Part shown: positions 11,701 to 24,093 of the stretch, in pieces
How positions within the stretch are numbered: the first letter of the stretch is position 1
Layout: every line of letters begins with the position of its first letter
From: Jacaranda mimosifolia
Taxonomy: Eukaryota; Streptophyta; Magnoliopsida; Lamiales; Bignoniaceae
Assembly: GCA_018894105.1 (NCBI GenBank)
Contig: CM032127.1
Location: forward strand, 5,487,001 to 5,551,000
Reading direction: 5' to 3'
DNA: 64,000 nt
The notes under the pieces: model-generated
Told to the model about the DNA's origin: nothing
The model's database searches: none
Seen by the model: the letters and a program-made list of their open reading frames with translations, nothing else
Made by a program: the position numbers and the translations under genes

Positions 11701-11797
11701 AATATTTTATGGGCCTATCGGATATGATGTCGCATGCTATAGGATTGAATTGAGTGGCATTCCAGCTTTTGGGCTATATCCCGAGTGGGGTGCCACT
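8785..11797 (+). mobile_element. Solo LTR of a Ty3/gypsy (Tekay/Del-like) element, about 3.0 kb
   Basis: Begins TGTAACACCCCTAAAATTTGG and ends about GGGGTGCCACT. It is colinear over its full length with the two LTRs of the element at 17640-27136, in opposite orientation. Flanks AAGGT (8780-8784) and TAGGT (11798-11802) agree at four of five bases, consistent with an aged target-site duplication. TATATATA at 9116-9123, followed by a purine-rich leader, is the probable LTR promoter. No internal region follows, so it is a solo LTR. Short ORFs inside carry no known domain. The TGTAACACCC start and long LTR suggest the Tekay/Del chromovirus group by family knowledge. Confidence 0.8.
10828..10918 (+). 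repeat. Short tandem repeat inside the LTR, 3 units of about 31 bp
   Basis: Three imperfect units of 'accaaactattatgcttgagctactgttat' type. Just upstream, a 'tgaacc.t.tgaggttc' motif is repeated at 10349, 10420 and 10468, as it is in the paired LTRs at 18.4 and 25.4 kb. Confidence 0.6.
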
Positions 11798-14049
11798 TAG
11801 GTAGATGGAGATAGAAATAATATAATAGAAAGAAGATATATAGGTTATTGGAGAATGTGTTTTGAAAATAAAAATAAAAATGATGTTGGGTGAAAATATA
11901 TAAAAAGTGATGTGCTTTATTTTTGGAATAGTAGAAAATGTGAAAATGCGCTTTGAAAATGAAACCAGACAGGCCCTAAGTCATTACAAAAAATTAAATA
12001 TTTCCTAAGGTAAAATTGCTACAAAATTAGTTTCATAGCTTCTGCTATATAATTATAAATATAAATTTTTGTAGTAAATATAATTTTTTTAAATAACAGC
12101 CAACAAAAATTATTAGTTATTACTTAGTAGCCTTGTTCGTTGAAAGCATGATAAATTAGTTATACGTTCTTTATATATAAAAAATTAATATATTTATAAA
12201 CTAAAAATAATCGTTAGCTATAGATTTATCGTAGCAAGAGTTAGCTACGATAACATCTATTTCGAATTTGGTTAAATCAATTTCATAGCTAAAGCTAAAA
12301 ACATATACCATCAGCTGCGGATTGGTCATAATGATTACCCTAATTTTTTGTACCTAGTCATGTATATAATACAAAATTTTGTCGGCAATGAATCATATTA
12401 AATGACTGCAATATTTATTGTGTTATAATAATAATTTTTGCAGTTTAGTACTAGCTAAACAATATTTGAATTGTCATTATAACATGACATGTCTAATGGC
12501 AGTTCAATCACAACATAGATATTGCCGCAAATTCGTTGTTACAAAACTTGTCTTCGTGATTTTTAGTAGTGACAACTTATATATTATATAAAAATTATTA
12601 TAATAATAAAAAAAAAATTGTGAGTAAGTATATATATAAATAATTACATTCATGATATTATCACTTAATATTTTATATAATTTTCGTTTCCGGGCTAGAG
12701 ATCAGTTTAGATAAACATGAGGACGATTGATATTCAGTTTTCAAAGTCTTGCACCATAATTATGTCAACCATTAATTCTTCCCTTATCAAGAATTGTTGG
12801 CAACAAAAACACATTGAACAATGGCTAGCTTTGTGAGGCAGAAAGTCAGTCAATATATTTAACTATCACATTGAGACAGACAAGAACTAAAGTGGATAAT
12901 GACTTGTATTTATTGAGGTTTTGAGGATTATAATTAACAACATGTTTAATAATTTAACAACTTTAATATTACCACGCACTGACGTTTTTCTATACTGTAA
13001 AATAGCATTTATTTTAATTAATGTTAAAAGGAAATTAAACGAAATACAGTTGTATGTTATGTGTTATTTTTTCCTCTAATTACAGTGAGCTTGCATGCAT
13101 ACGAATCGAGTGTGCATGATCATTTGTTTAAATAATAAAGATATTAATTAATTAAGTCAAATAAGAATGATATTAGTTAATTAAGTCAAAATTCAACTGG
13201 CACGTGCTGAGATGGAAGGAAATTAAAAAAAAATAAATAATAATAAACAAATGAATAATGTCTTGTAGCTATCTTTTAACTCTTAATTAATCAAGCAGCT
13301 AATTCTTTTAATTTCTCTTGATGTGACTTTTAAAAGTACTAACTACTTATTCACTTGTTAAAATCTTTATAAAGTATGTCTGATTCGTCAGATCAATACA
13401 TTTTACTGATGACATAGTTGTGGTCCTAGGAAACATCTTTATTCTATATAATATTTCAAAATAAATAAACCATTTGATAAGACCATTCATCGTATTGATT
13501 TAGGTTAGAAGATGAGTATCTAAAAATAAATAAATATGGCTTTTACTATATCCGCTTATTTGCATGCATGACTTTTATATTATTAGCTAGCTAGTAGCCT
13601 ATGATCGGGTAGTCGTTGCAAAATTAAAATGCACATTACAAAATAATACTAGTGTAAGTAATATTTTACATGATAATAATCTTTATTTTGTTACAATAAT
13701 AACTTAAAAAATCAATATTATAGATAATTATATACATCCACTGTAAAAAAATATATATCAAGAAACAAATAGTTAATAGTTAATAATCAACTATAATCCA
13801 TATTGTACGACTAACAAAATTGATAAACTATTATCAAAGCACACAGATACAAAAACTTTTGGTGGGACTCAAATTAAAACCGTGAAGGTTGGGGCACAAA
13901 TTTGCCATTTGAGTAATGTCTCGTGAGTTCAATATATACTAACAACTTAAATACTATTATCGTCAACATAAATTTGTGAGAGTTACTATTATGATAAAAT
14001 AAAATTTGTGATCACTTATAGATATTATTATGGTTTTTTTTTTTTAATT
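11798..14049. other. AT-rich intergenic DNA with duplicate block and MITE-like pieces
   Basis: Holds the duplicate block described at 12490-12935 and CACTA-MITE-like pieces around 11981-12240 (cattacaaaaaatt, gctacaaaattag). No protein-coding frame over 60 codons was seen. Confidence 0.35.
12490..12935 (+). repeat. Segmental duplicate, copy 2 (pair at 6170-6650)
   Basis: Same motif order as copy 1: 'catgacatgtcta', 'gtgacaactta', 'aaacatgaggacgattgat', 'tcaagaattgttgg', 'acattgaacaatggct', 'ttgaggttttgagg'. The ATG frame here reads MASFVRQKVSQYI then stop; no function can be given. Confidence 0.5.
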
Positions 14050-15655
14050 TATCACTTTCTTGTTAGTAATATTTCTTTTATTAAAAGGCCAAACTACACA
14101 CGATATGTGTGACATCAAATTTCTTGTCATTAAAGTTCCAAAGTAATATGTGACCAAGGAAAATATGGTTATCAATAATGACTGAAGTATTAGGGTAAAT
14201 TGCATTTTTGGTCCCACAACTTAGGTCATTTTCGATTTTGGTCTCATTCTTTTGCACTTTCTCACATTGTATCCCATAACTTCATTTTTTTCTCAATTTA
14301 AGTCCTGAAAGGGGGTTCCGTCCAATAATTAACGGAGAAGTCACGTGTCACTCACGTGGCCGTTAAAATTGTTGCTTTTTTGGTCCCATAAGTTAGGCTC
14401 GTTTGCATTTTTGGTCCCAACAATAGCTCCAATAATTTTTTTTTGAAGTTTTAACAACTTTTCTTCATTACATTCAACATCCTATAACCCAAGTATCATT
14501 TGTCTTGTTCTTTCACACATTTGAGGGTCTTTCCAAATAAAGAAACCACATCAAATATTCATGGAAGTACAACCATGAAATCTCCAATTTGGATTTTCAT
14601 TTGTCCATGAGGTTTTCAATGAAGACAATGCGCCACAAAAATAAATGGCACCTTCACTTGCAGCTATTTTTCTTTCTTCTTCTGCAAAAAATTTATTGAA
14701 GCTATCGTTGGACCAAAAATGCAAACAGGCCTAACTTATGGGACCAAGAAATCAACAATTTTAACGGCCACGTGAGTGACACGTGACTTCTCCGTTAATT
14801 ATTGGACGGAACCCCCTTTAAGGACTTAAATTAAGAAAAAAATGGACTTATGCGATGCAATGTAAGAAAGTGCAAAAGAATGGGACCAAAATCGAAAATA
14901 GCCTAAGTTGTGGGACTAAAAATGCAATTTACCTGAAGTATTACTATGGCTTATTTTTTTCGCTCCAAATAATGTGTAAAAATTGACCAACAATTTTTTT
15001 TTTTTTTGGTTATCCTAAGACTCAAATCAATATGATCGGCACGATTTTAATATAAATATTTTTTTTTCATTCTGTAAATATCTTGAGATATTTCTCATAC
15101 TAACAGCTGTAAAAGTTTGTCATTACTCACTCATTTCTCAATCATCCGACTAGCTAGTCCAAATTTCACTTCACCTACCTAAGTGGAATTTAAAACTATT
15201 TGCGTATGTTACTTCGTTCTTTCTACTCTAAAGTATACCAAGTTTGATTGAAATAATTGTCCTAGTATATAAAGTTGAAAATTGCGCTATGTTGGTTATG
15301 ATATTTTCTTAGTCGACCCAATTGAATTATGTTGCGATATCCACTAGATAATTTCGTAGCCTATTATATAGTCAATTAAATTAGGTAATCCAATTTTCAC
15401 CTGGATAAGAATATTGAGTACTAGTCAACATTGTCACATAAATCTTGGCTACATGCACTCTTATGCTCATCCAACAAACACATACATCTTTCATTTACTT
15501 TTTTCTTCCCCCTTTTTCTTAAGTTTCCATTGAAGTTATAAATTTTAGTAAATAAAACTAGAAAATGGGCTAATGATGTACCATATCGGTTGATAAAGAA
15601 AACTTGGCTAGCATGTTCATTTTGGTATGCTATAACTGAACATATTATTATGACA
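14050..15655 (+). repeat. Tandem duplication, copy A
   Basis: Colinear with 15676-16740: 'taatatt.ctttt', 'ccaaactacacacgatatgtg', 'ggttatcaataa', 'tgtgtaaaaattgac', 'ctagtccaaatttca', 'cacctacctaagtggaa', 'gatattttcttagt', 'cccaattgaattatgttgc', 'ggctacatgcac', 'cacatacatctttcattta', then 'gggctaatgatgtaccatat'. Copy A contains the MULE-type element at 14193-14933, which copy B lacks. No coding frame found. Confidence 0.65.
14193..14933. mobile_element. MULE-type foldback element, 741 bp
   Basis: Long terminal inverted repeats of about 240 bp: the left end GGGTAAATTGCATTTTTGG is mirrored by ..aaaatgcaatttacc at the right. Inner mirrored blocks include 'ttccgtccaataattaacgg' and 'gtcacgtgtcactcacgtgg'. 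Perfect 10-bp target-site duplication TGAAGTATTA at 14183-14192 and 14934-14943; a 9-11 bp duplication is typical of Mutator-like elements. The spacer (about 14440-14690) encodes nothing, so it is non-autonomous. Confidence 0.82.
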
Positions 15656-16158
15656 TTTTCTTTATATTATAACGTAATATCTTGTTTGTAATATTACTCC
15701 TATTGTAATGCCAAACTATACACAATATGTGTAACATCACAACGTGCAATTTTCTTATAATTAAAGTCTTAAAATTACATGTGACCGAGAAAATGGTTAT
15801 CAATAACTATTAAAGAATCGCCATCGCTTACATTTTCTCTCCTAATAGTGTGTAAAAATTGACTGCAAGATTTTTCTTATTCTAAGACTCTTAACCCAAC
15901 ATCATGAACTGGACTTTATATAAATTATCTTTTTTGTTCTCTAAATATTTTTTAATTAATACTTCCATATTGGCGGCATATAGAATTTGCCATTATTCAC
16001 TCATTTTCTTTATCATATATCGGACTAGTCCATATTTCAGTCCACCTATCTAAGTGGAAATTTTGAATTGTACTGTATATGTTACCTTGTTCTTCCTATT
16101 CTAGAGTAGACAAAATTTGATTGGAACAATTTTTCAAGTACATGAAGTTGAAATTTGC

Positions 16159-16185
<27 letters not shown>
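16159..16185. repeat. (TA)n microsatellite
   Basis: About 13 TA units; the corresponding place in copy A (about 15289) has no such run. Confidence 0.9.
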
Positions 16186-16189
<4 letters not shown>

Positions 16190-16287
16190 GATATTTTCTT
16201 ACTGGACCCAATTGAATTGTGTTGCATACACAGGTTAATTTTCACAGCCTATTATGTAGTCAATTAATTATGCAATCCAATATTTAT

Positions 16288-16398
16288 CACTACAAAAAAT
16301 GCGGTCATCAAATACAATCAATCCGTAGTTGATGTTAAGATTGAATACTACTTGGTAGTGCAATTTTTCTGTAGTAGATACTTAAGTTTTTTGTAGTG
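16288..16398. mobile_element. CACTA-type MITE, 111 bp
   Basis: Perfect 12-bp terminal inverted repeats: CACTACAAAAAA at the left and TTTTTTGTAGTG at the right. A 3-bp target-site duplication TAT at 16285-16287 and 16399-16401, as for CACTA transposons. The allied site in tandem copy A is empty. Confidence 0.8.
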
Positions 16399-16740
16399 TA
16401 TCTGGATAATAAGATTGTCAACTTTGTGACAAAAATCGAGATAAGAAAAATCTTTTGCCAACATTGTGGAAAAATAACAACGATCCAGCAAAATATCTCC
16501 AACTTAATTTGGCTACATGCATGCATGTAATCCTATGACATCCAATAAACACATCCATCTTTCATTTACTTTTCTTTTCTTCCCCCCCCCCCCCCCCTTT
16601 CTTAGGCTTTCATTCAAGTTGATTATTTCTCTAACTAAAACTAGAAGAATGGGCTAATTATGTATCATATAGGTTGATAAGGAACACATGGGTAGCATGC
16701 TCATTTTACTATGATATGTTAATTTGAACATGTTATTAAT

Positions 16741-17493
16741 TAAGTGGTCTTTTACATCGATGAAGACTTATTACATAAAGATGACTTAGTATGAAATTAT
16801 ACAAATGTTGGATAAATAATCCAAAATATGATATGATAACAATCTTATCAAAAAGAGAAAATTTGAAATAATTGAAATTTTTTTCTGCAGATAAGGTTTT
16901 GTGAATCTATTCTCTGTCCACTCATGATGTCATTTGATAATTAAATTATTAGAACCATCTATTTTTAATAAATTTAGGATTTGTATGTATTAAACTGTCT
17001 TAGTAAATAAAGATAGGTGATGAATAATTAATCAAAACTTTCCTTGTACTTCAAATAACTATTCCCACCTTGATCATACATAAAAAAAAATGGACATGGC
17101 TAAATCGACTAAGGAAAGGCTATTCAATAGATTGAATAATTCGTGATCGAGTTTTTTAGTTTACTACTTTCGCAACTACATAATGTAAGGAAATCATATC
17201 ATGTCATTCCATTTCATAATTCTTTTCTATAAGTAAAGGAATTCCAATTTCTTTTGTTGGACTGCATGAAAATTCAAAGTTTCAGTCAACCCGCATAAAT
17301 AAAAAGAGAGGCAGATTGAATGGGTCTGGCTCTAACACATTTAATAAAGTTATTTATTTGAAATTACTTATGTTATGGTTTGAATCTGTGAATTAATTAT
17401 TTTTCATGCAGAAGAAGAATTTTGATCCTGACTACACTTGATTACATAGATTCTCTTTTTTATCAACAATAACAGCAATTGATCGGCCCAAAT
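16741..17493. other. Intergenic DNA left of the plastid insertion
   Basis: No coding frame. The stretch 17040-17493 has less extreme AT content; some phrases look organelle-like by eye, but I could not tie them to a named plastid gene, so the left end of the plastid transfer is uncertain. Confidence 0.3.
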
Positions 17494-17639
17494 GATCTTT
17501 CGAGAAAAAGATTCATTCTCTTTACAAGAAATAGGGGGTTAGAACCAATAATGATTTCTTTTTGATTCATTCATGGTCTCATTTAAGAATTATTTTTGGT
17601 CCAATCCATAGGAATCAATTGAAAAGGCAAATCTATTAT
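17494..17639 (-). pseudogene. ycf2: Nuclear plastid DNA: ycf2 fragment, downstream part
   Basis: On the minus strand the sequence encodes RFAFSIDSYGLDQK, stop, FLNE, then NESKR..., PPIS, KENESFSRKI with scattered stops. This matches the plastid ycf2 region that follows the part at 27137-27597. Joining the two parts across the gypsy element gives continuous LVYNRFAFSIDSYGLD. The stop codons and small deletions mark it as a decayed transfer from plastid to nucleus. Similarity is lost at about 17494. Identification is from family knowledge; a plastome alignment would settle it. Confidence 0.75.
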
Positions 17640-20113
17640 TGTGGCACCCCACTCGGGATATAGCCTAAAATCCGGAATGCCACTCAGTTCAATCCTATAG
17701 CATGCGACATCATATCCGTAGACCCATAAAATATTTTTCACAAATCTCCAGTAAACCACAATGATCAAAAACTCACAGCATGCTTCAAACTTAATACAAT
17801 AATATCAGAGTGCTTAATTCATGCTAATAACCCAACAATAATCAGAACCAAGATATCAACTAAAGTAACACAATAAAAACATGCCAAAAGTCTTACATTC
17901 ATCCTGACATTTTACATCATCTCTAATACCAAAATATAATCAACGGTGAATTCATATATAACCATATAGTCACCCCAAACACTATTACAGATCACTAAGT
18001 CAAAAACTGCCATCAGTCCAAGCCTCCTATCTCATACCTGTTTGAAAGGAAATAAATGACACGAGGGTGAGTTTTAAGGATTCAGTGAGGGATAAGGCAA
18101 AGCAATGATAAGCTATTAAGAGTCAATAATAATGATGAAGTTCAACAATATGGAACTATGGAAGAATAATAATTTGCCAGAATAAAAGAAAAGGACAATT
18201 TTCAAGCTATTAGCAATTACTAGGTCGGGATGTCGTAACCGCCATCTCAAAAAGTGCGGGATCATCTCGACCGATACTGTTCAGTAGGTATAGAGCATCT
18301 CAACCGTTCACAGTTCGGGAGAAAATACATACGATTCACAAGTTCAACGATTAGTGATAATCAACAAACGATAATCAAGTCATTGGAACCTCATGGGGTT
18401 CAGAAAGTAATAATAAACAATAACGATAGTCAAGACGATAGAACCTCACAGGGTTTAGCAGTTAACCAATAGCAATAACGATAGCAAAGACAAGTATCAG
18501 AACAATAGAACCTCATAGGGTTCAATCACAATAGTATTGCTTTACTCAAACAAGTACCAGGTCGGTAGATCCCTACCTTAGTAACCTCGACGATGAAGTC
18601 AAATCTACTAATCCTTGGGGCCCAATCCTCCATCACCTATCCAAAAGGGGTAATTTACCATCAAAATCCTTGTTCAACCCTAACGATTTCTAATAACAGT
18701 CCAATTTTCGGTAGTTATCCAACTAATACGATGGTGAGGGTTTTGTTTCGATATTATTGCCATAAACATGATATTCGCACCGGTTATATAAAATATTTAT
18801 GGAGTTCATCTTATACAGGTAGAGCAATACTATGGCATCCCTAATTTACATATTTAACCTTATAACGTTACACGATATCGATTATAGCAACCACCCAATT
18901 ATCGATAAAATCCAAGTTTGTCACTTAGCTCATGCTTACATAAAATTTGGGTTTTCTTCACTTAATAAGCTTATTCTAACCATGGATCACATGAAATAAT
19001 ACAATTTCAGGCTTATCCAAGGTCAAGAACATCTACGCATGCTTCATTTCTCATGCATGGCTATATTTTCTGTCGATCCACTCACTCTTTTCGATTATAC
19101 AAAGTTTATAAAGATCCGATCGCATATACATATACATGCAATATAAATTTGTTTTCTTCCAATCATTTACCCAATATCTTACTATCGAAGCGCAATCTCC
19201 ACGATCAGCTTCCATGCATGCAACCACCACGTTGAGACGAATAAACTGTTCTACAACCACCACCGCGCAGCCATTCGCCACAGCCAGAGATGGCCAACAA
19301 CACCACCAAATGGTGCCTTTCAGCTCAGCAAATCAGATGCCCAGGTTAATTTCACCGATCATCGTCGAATTGAAGCCTAAGTTCAGCTTCGATCATCCTT
19401 CACCACTACTCTCTGCAATGTGGTTTTCTTTCGATTCTGCCACAGTTTGCCACTCAAACTAGAAATCGAAGGTACCTAGCTACCCCCCGAGCTGAGTTCT
19501 ACAAAAACCATACCCCAAAACCCAACTTGGTTGTCGAAAAACAAAAACCCATCAACCTCCACCTTAGACCAAATTTCAATCTTGACTTTTGGTGGCTCCC
19601 CTGCTTGATTTGCCGTGCATGTGGTATGGAGGTGAAGCTGAGAGTGAAGAGAAGAAAGTAGTTGGTTTTGTTTTGAATTTTTAGCTGTCGTCGGTGGGGG
19701 ATAGTCAGAGAGAGAAAGAAGGGGGCCGCGAGTAAAGAGCAGAAGAAATGGGGTTGAAGTGTAAATTCTCTATATATATATAATCAACTTTTGCTTAATC
19801 ACGTTTTGGCCCCAAAAGTTTCCTTCAATCAACAATTAGGTCCTCCAAAGCTTCCACCAACTTCAATTCAACCCCTAACAAGTAAATGCCTTACTTTGAC
19901 CCCGTTGACCCAAAATATTAGCCATGCAAACCCCAAAACCTTGAAATAGTTATCCAATCAAGTCTTCTTAAATTTTATTTTGACCCCAAAACTTTCAAAA
20001 TTCTTACAATCAAATCCTTTTTATTTATTTTCCGATCCCTAAAATCCAACCAACCAATATCTTCATTTCTAAATCCTTATTTTCCAAAAATACTGAATTT
20101 TAGGAGTGTTACA
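17640..20113 (-). repeat. 3' LTR of the gypsy element, 2.47 kb
   Basis: On the minus strand begins TGTAACACTCCTAAAATTCAG and ends GGGGTGCCACA. It is about 570 bp shorter than the 5' LTR because one block, equal to about 24785-25347 of the 5' LTR, is missing at about 18330 here (joined between 'aaaatacatacg' and 'attcacaag'). Confidence 0.82.
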
Positions 20114-20126
20114 CTCCTCCCCCCTT
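20114..20126 (-). other. Polypurine tract of the gypsy element
   Basis: On the minus strand AAGGGGGGAGGAG directly precedes the 3' LTR start TGTAACAC. This is the expected primer for plus-strand DNA synthesis. Confidence 0.7.
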
Positions 20127-23100
20127 AAAAGAATCCGGTCCCCATATTCTCATCTGAGTACTGTTCCAACTGGCAGAAACTAAGTAGATTCGGTCAGTTA
20201 ATCCACATTCTCTTTTCATTACATTCTGCCATAATTGCTTCTTAAGTCCCGATACATCTTCGTGCCTCTCGAATGCATTGTATATTGATTTGCGTGCCTA
20301 ATCTAATATTCTGTTCTTCATTCATTCTAGCACAAATATCTCCTTTACAGAATAGAAGAATACCTTAGTTGTTGGTATTCAACTCAGACTTTCCAAAAGT
20401 TCCAACCTTTCCTTCAGTTTTATTATCTATATATCATTGACTTGGAGCTTGTTGCATTTCATCCTATGATTTGGACTGTACTTATCTCTGAAATCCCACT
20501 TTACTGTATTAATTTTAACACAACACCCATTCTTAGACATTCTGATGCTTCTGCTGCCAATAAGTAAGCCACTTTAGCCCTTCGGGTCAAGGCATTGACC
20601 ACTACATCGCCCTTTCAAGGTGATAGGTGATGGAAGAATCGCAGTCTTCTAGAATTTCCATCTATCATGCTGTCTCATATTTAGATTCTCATTCTGGTCA
20701 AATGGTTGACCTTTCTGAGTTACTTTAGTCAATGTGTCAACTATTTTAGAAAAGTTCTGCACAAATCTTTGTTAATAGACGATAAGACTCAGAAAACTAT
20801 AAAGTTCTGTCACATTTTTCAGTCTCTTCCAGTTGACTACCACCTCTATCTTAGAGGAATCAACCTCTACCCCATCTTGGGATATGATATGCCCAAGAAA
20901 AGCCATATTCTCATCCAGTATTTGCACTTATAAACTTTGCATATAATTGATGCTTTCTCTCAAGGCTCTAAGAATCATGTGTAAGTGCTTACATGGTCTT
21001 CTCTAACCTTCAGCTGGTAGTACCCTTGCTTCAACTCCAGCCTTAAGAAGATTCTTATCCTCGTAGAAGGTCACGTGATTCTTCTACGTGGGGTAGGGTT
21101 AATAGGCTCACTTCTTTTGGGAATACCTTCGAGTATTTAGCTACCACTTCTATTTCCCCGATTTAAATTATCTCTTGGGGTTTGTTGATGAGATACACCA
21201 AAAATCCTCGCCCGCCTTCTCTCAAAATCTATCTAGTCTCTAGCGCAGATATGATTGACATTAGAAGGCATTACCTATAGAAGGGCGTTATGGCATTGGT
21301 ATCTCATCTCTAAGATTGATACATTTTGGGCAACAGTTCACCAGCGCCTGATAACTATATAGCCAATCTCTTTCGAGTATCACTTTGTACTCTTAGACAG
21401 GCATCTTTGTGAGGTTGTTTGGATATACCTCATCCCCAAGTCATTTGGGTGAATTTCGATACATGGTGCTTGCCATTAACCCCCCATTTCTAAGGGCATT
21501 TGAACTTCTATTTGGCAAGCCATGGTCTCGAGTTGCATTTTTAGTTCGAGGAAATGCGACAGGTATGAAAGAAAATGTAAAACACCAGGATCATAAAAGG
21601 CATTATCATAGATTTCAAAATTAGAAACAATATCATAAAAGGCATTATTCTCCTGTCAGGGCATAGGCTCGAGCTTGCATCTTATGTGTCCCACTAGATC
21701 CTGTTACTTGCTCTCATTTCCCTACAAATGTGGGATCTCTTCTTTTGGGGCAATTTTTCAGGAAGTGTTGAATGCTTCCACAGCCTAAGCATCTACCCTG
21801 TTTCTTCCAGCATTCCAATTCTTCATGGCTAGATGCTCCAAAAAATCCACATTTCTTTCTTGGTGTCCCAGATTGGACCTTCCATCATTTCCAATCTGAT
21901 TCACTTTCCTTACTCGCAGCGATTTTCAGTTCAGAAACTTTTTCTCGTTTCCCCTTTTTTCCCGATAGATACTTTAAGAGGTTTTTGTTCCACTTGCAAG
22001 GCTCCCGCTAAGGCTTCTTCGGAGTTAGACTGCTCGTGAGGTGTAAAGATTTATCTTATCTCAGATTTCAATCCCTCAACAAATTTCTCATTCTTTTCTT
22101 TCCTCCATAGTTGCAGCGCATACCGCAACAACCTTCTGAATATTACCTTATACTACCACACGGTTATATCTTCTTGAGTAAGATTCTCAAAATCTTATTT
22201 TTGGGCATCTCTTACCTCTCGTGGTATGAATCTATCCGTAAATTCCCACACAAAATTGTCCCAAGTATAATGTATCTTCTTATACTCCCATCGTTGACAT
22301 ACCAAAGTCTACCATTGACCTGCAGCTCTTTCCAACAGATGAACAGCATATATGAGTTTGAGGTCATCCAAGTAACCTAACATTTGGAAGATGTCTTCGA
22401 TCTCCCTGATCCAAGCTTCTGCTTTTTGGTGATCCGATTCACCCATAAATGTTGGAGGGTGGAACCTACAGAGATGTGTTAAAGTCCCAAACTCCGAAGG
22501 GTCTTTGTTTCTCTCGGGGCTATCTATCTGACCTTATTGCTAGTGCGATTGTAGAAATTGCTGCCGCATTGCACTCATCTGCTCCATAACCTCTTCCCTT
22601 GTTGTTGAATATACTTGTAGTTCTCGTGTCCATTCCTCAACATTTATCGGGCATCTCCATTTTGAGATATCCTCTTCCAGATTTTCCTGACTAGGAGAAT
22701 GCATTGGGGTGAGTTTTGTGATGCCATCAACTCTATTAACTCTTCCAAGCTTCCAAAATAAAACAAAAATGAGGAGTTTAATAAGATTAGATAAACTCAT
22801 GACAATAAAAATCCGTTGTCTAATATCCGAGGGTAAAATTCAATTATATATACTGAGTTAGCGACAACAAGGTTACATAAATATGTACAAAGTCAAAGTT
22901 TCTAAAATTGGCTATTCGACTATATGCCCTTAGTAATAAAAATGACAAGGCTGCTGTTAGGGTATCCCCTATACATCTGGGCTTCCCAATCTAAACTACT
23001 CCACTAAGTGGTCAAAGCTACTGCTGCAACCTATATACATATATATATTCAAACACATCCATAGACACAAGGTCATCTGAGTCTAGTCCTCTACATCCAT

Positions 23101-24077
23101 AATAACAGACTCAACATCCTCCTGATCTCCTCCATTGCTAGGTGGGTCATATCCAATTATTGTCTATGGTCAGAATCTAGTGCTCAAAAATTCTCCTCCA
23201 TCTGAGCTCTAATGGTACGGAGGCCTCTAACCTGATTCACTACAATCTTTACACGGGTTTCCTCTCTCCATTAATCTATCTAGCATATAACTCCTTGCCC
23301 CAAGTATTAATTTTAAATGACTTGACTCTGCTCTTTTATCCTTTAAAGCCTCATGCATATCATATAACTTCTCCTCAAGGCCTTGGCATAATCTTAAAAG
23401 GTTTTCCTTTTCCTCCTTTAGGACCTTATTCTCATTCTTCAAACTTTCCATGCTATCCTCGTCTACCATTCCCTTTTTTTTAGTTATACGTTCATATGCC
23501 TAACATCCCAGAAGTAAGAGATTATACACTGGTAGGCCACCCTGGTCATAACCCTTAAACTCCTTAATGTTGAGCCTTATCCCAAAAGTTCATGTCTTAT
23601 TCAATTCCATGTTCAATTCCACAGTCAAACCTCATCTTTTCCTGCCAAAATTCCACATTCCAAGAATAATATCCTGACAAAACTCAGGTATTCTTTAACT
23701 CAAGTACACACGCCTAAAACATTTCCAAAATCAAGCTTATTCCCTACAATTCCGAGAATCATACCCTAGGATCAGATCCTACAATAACTTAAGTTTTCCT
23801 TATCCCGAGTGTTTGCATCCTAGATGATTCCCAATTCGAGTTTAATTTCAAGTACGTCCATCAATTCCAGTCACAAAAATCATTCCCATATTAACCTAGG
23901 TTATCGACTTCTGTATGTCCATTAGCCATCCTGCAATACATAACTTCCTTTATAATATCAAACAAATCAAAATCACCTCAAATCCCTGAATCACATAGAA
24001 TATCTCAACATATGCAAAAGACCCAAGGGTCGTATCCTGGGATCCTATTCTGATGTAGCTCGGGTTTCCAAACCTAA
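20127..24077 (-). pseudogene. Decayed gag-pol of the Tekay/Del-like gypsy element
   Basis: Minus-strand relic in order: a coiled-coil-like frame at 23227-23469 (MVDEDSMESLKNENKVLKEE); gag from about 22800 with FHPPTFMGESDHQKAEAWI and EDIFQMLGYLDD (about 22470-22340), the Retrotrans_gag pattern; a CCHC-like knuckle CLGCGSIQHFLKNC near 21760; then a reverse transcriptase/RNase H linker LDENMAFLGHIISQDGVEV near 20920-20860; NALTRRAKVAYLL near 20560; and an integrase N-terminal relic GTKMYRDLR near 20250. Protease and most of the reverse transcriptase and integrase cores are deleted. Many in-frame stops. The frame at 22540-22800 is the longest intact gag piece. Confidence 0.7.
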
Positions 24078-24089
24078 GCTCTGATACCA
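24078..24089 (-). other. Primer-binding site, initiator Met-tRNA
   Basis: On the minus strand TGGTATCAGAGC, complementary to the 3' end of initiator Met-tRNA, four bases after the 5' LTR. Confidence 0.8.
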
Positions 24090-24093
24090 CCTC

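Larger units (their letters stand above)
15676..16740 (+). repeat. Tandem duplication, copy B
   Basis: Partner of copy A with the same order of motifs. It lacks the 741-bp MULE-type element but contains the CACTA-type MITE at 16288-16398, whose empty site is visible in copy A near 15400 ('ccaattttcacctggataag'). Confidence 0.65.

Noticed and set aside
19136..19462. 108-codon + strand frame in the gypsy 3' LTR
   Set aside because: The counterpart LTRs do not keep this frame open, so it is not conserved coding sequence.
24078..24089. tRNA-like sequence TGGTATCAGAGC and its copy at 42361-42372
   Set aside because: They are retrotransposon primer-binding sites complementary to initiator Met-tRNA, not tRNA genes.
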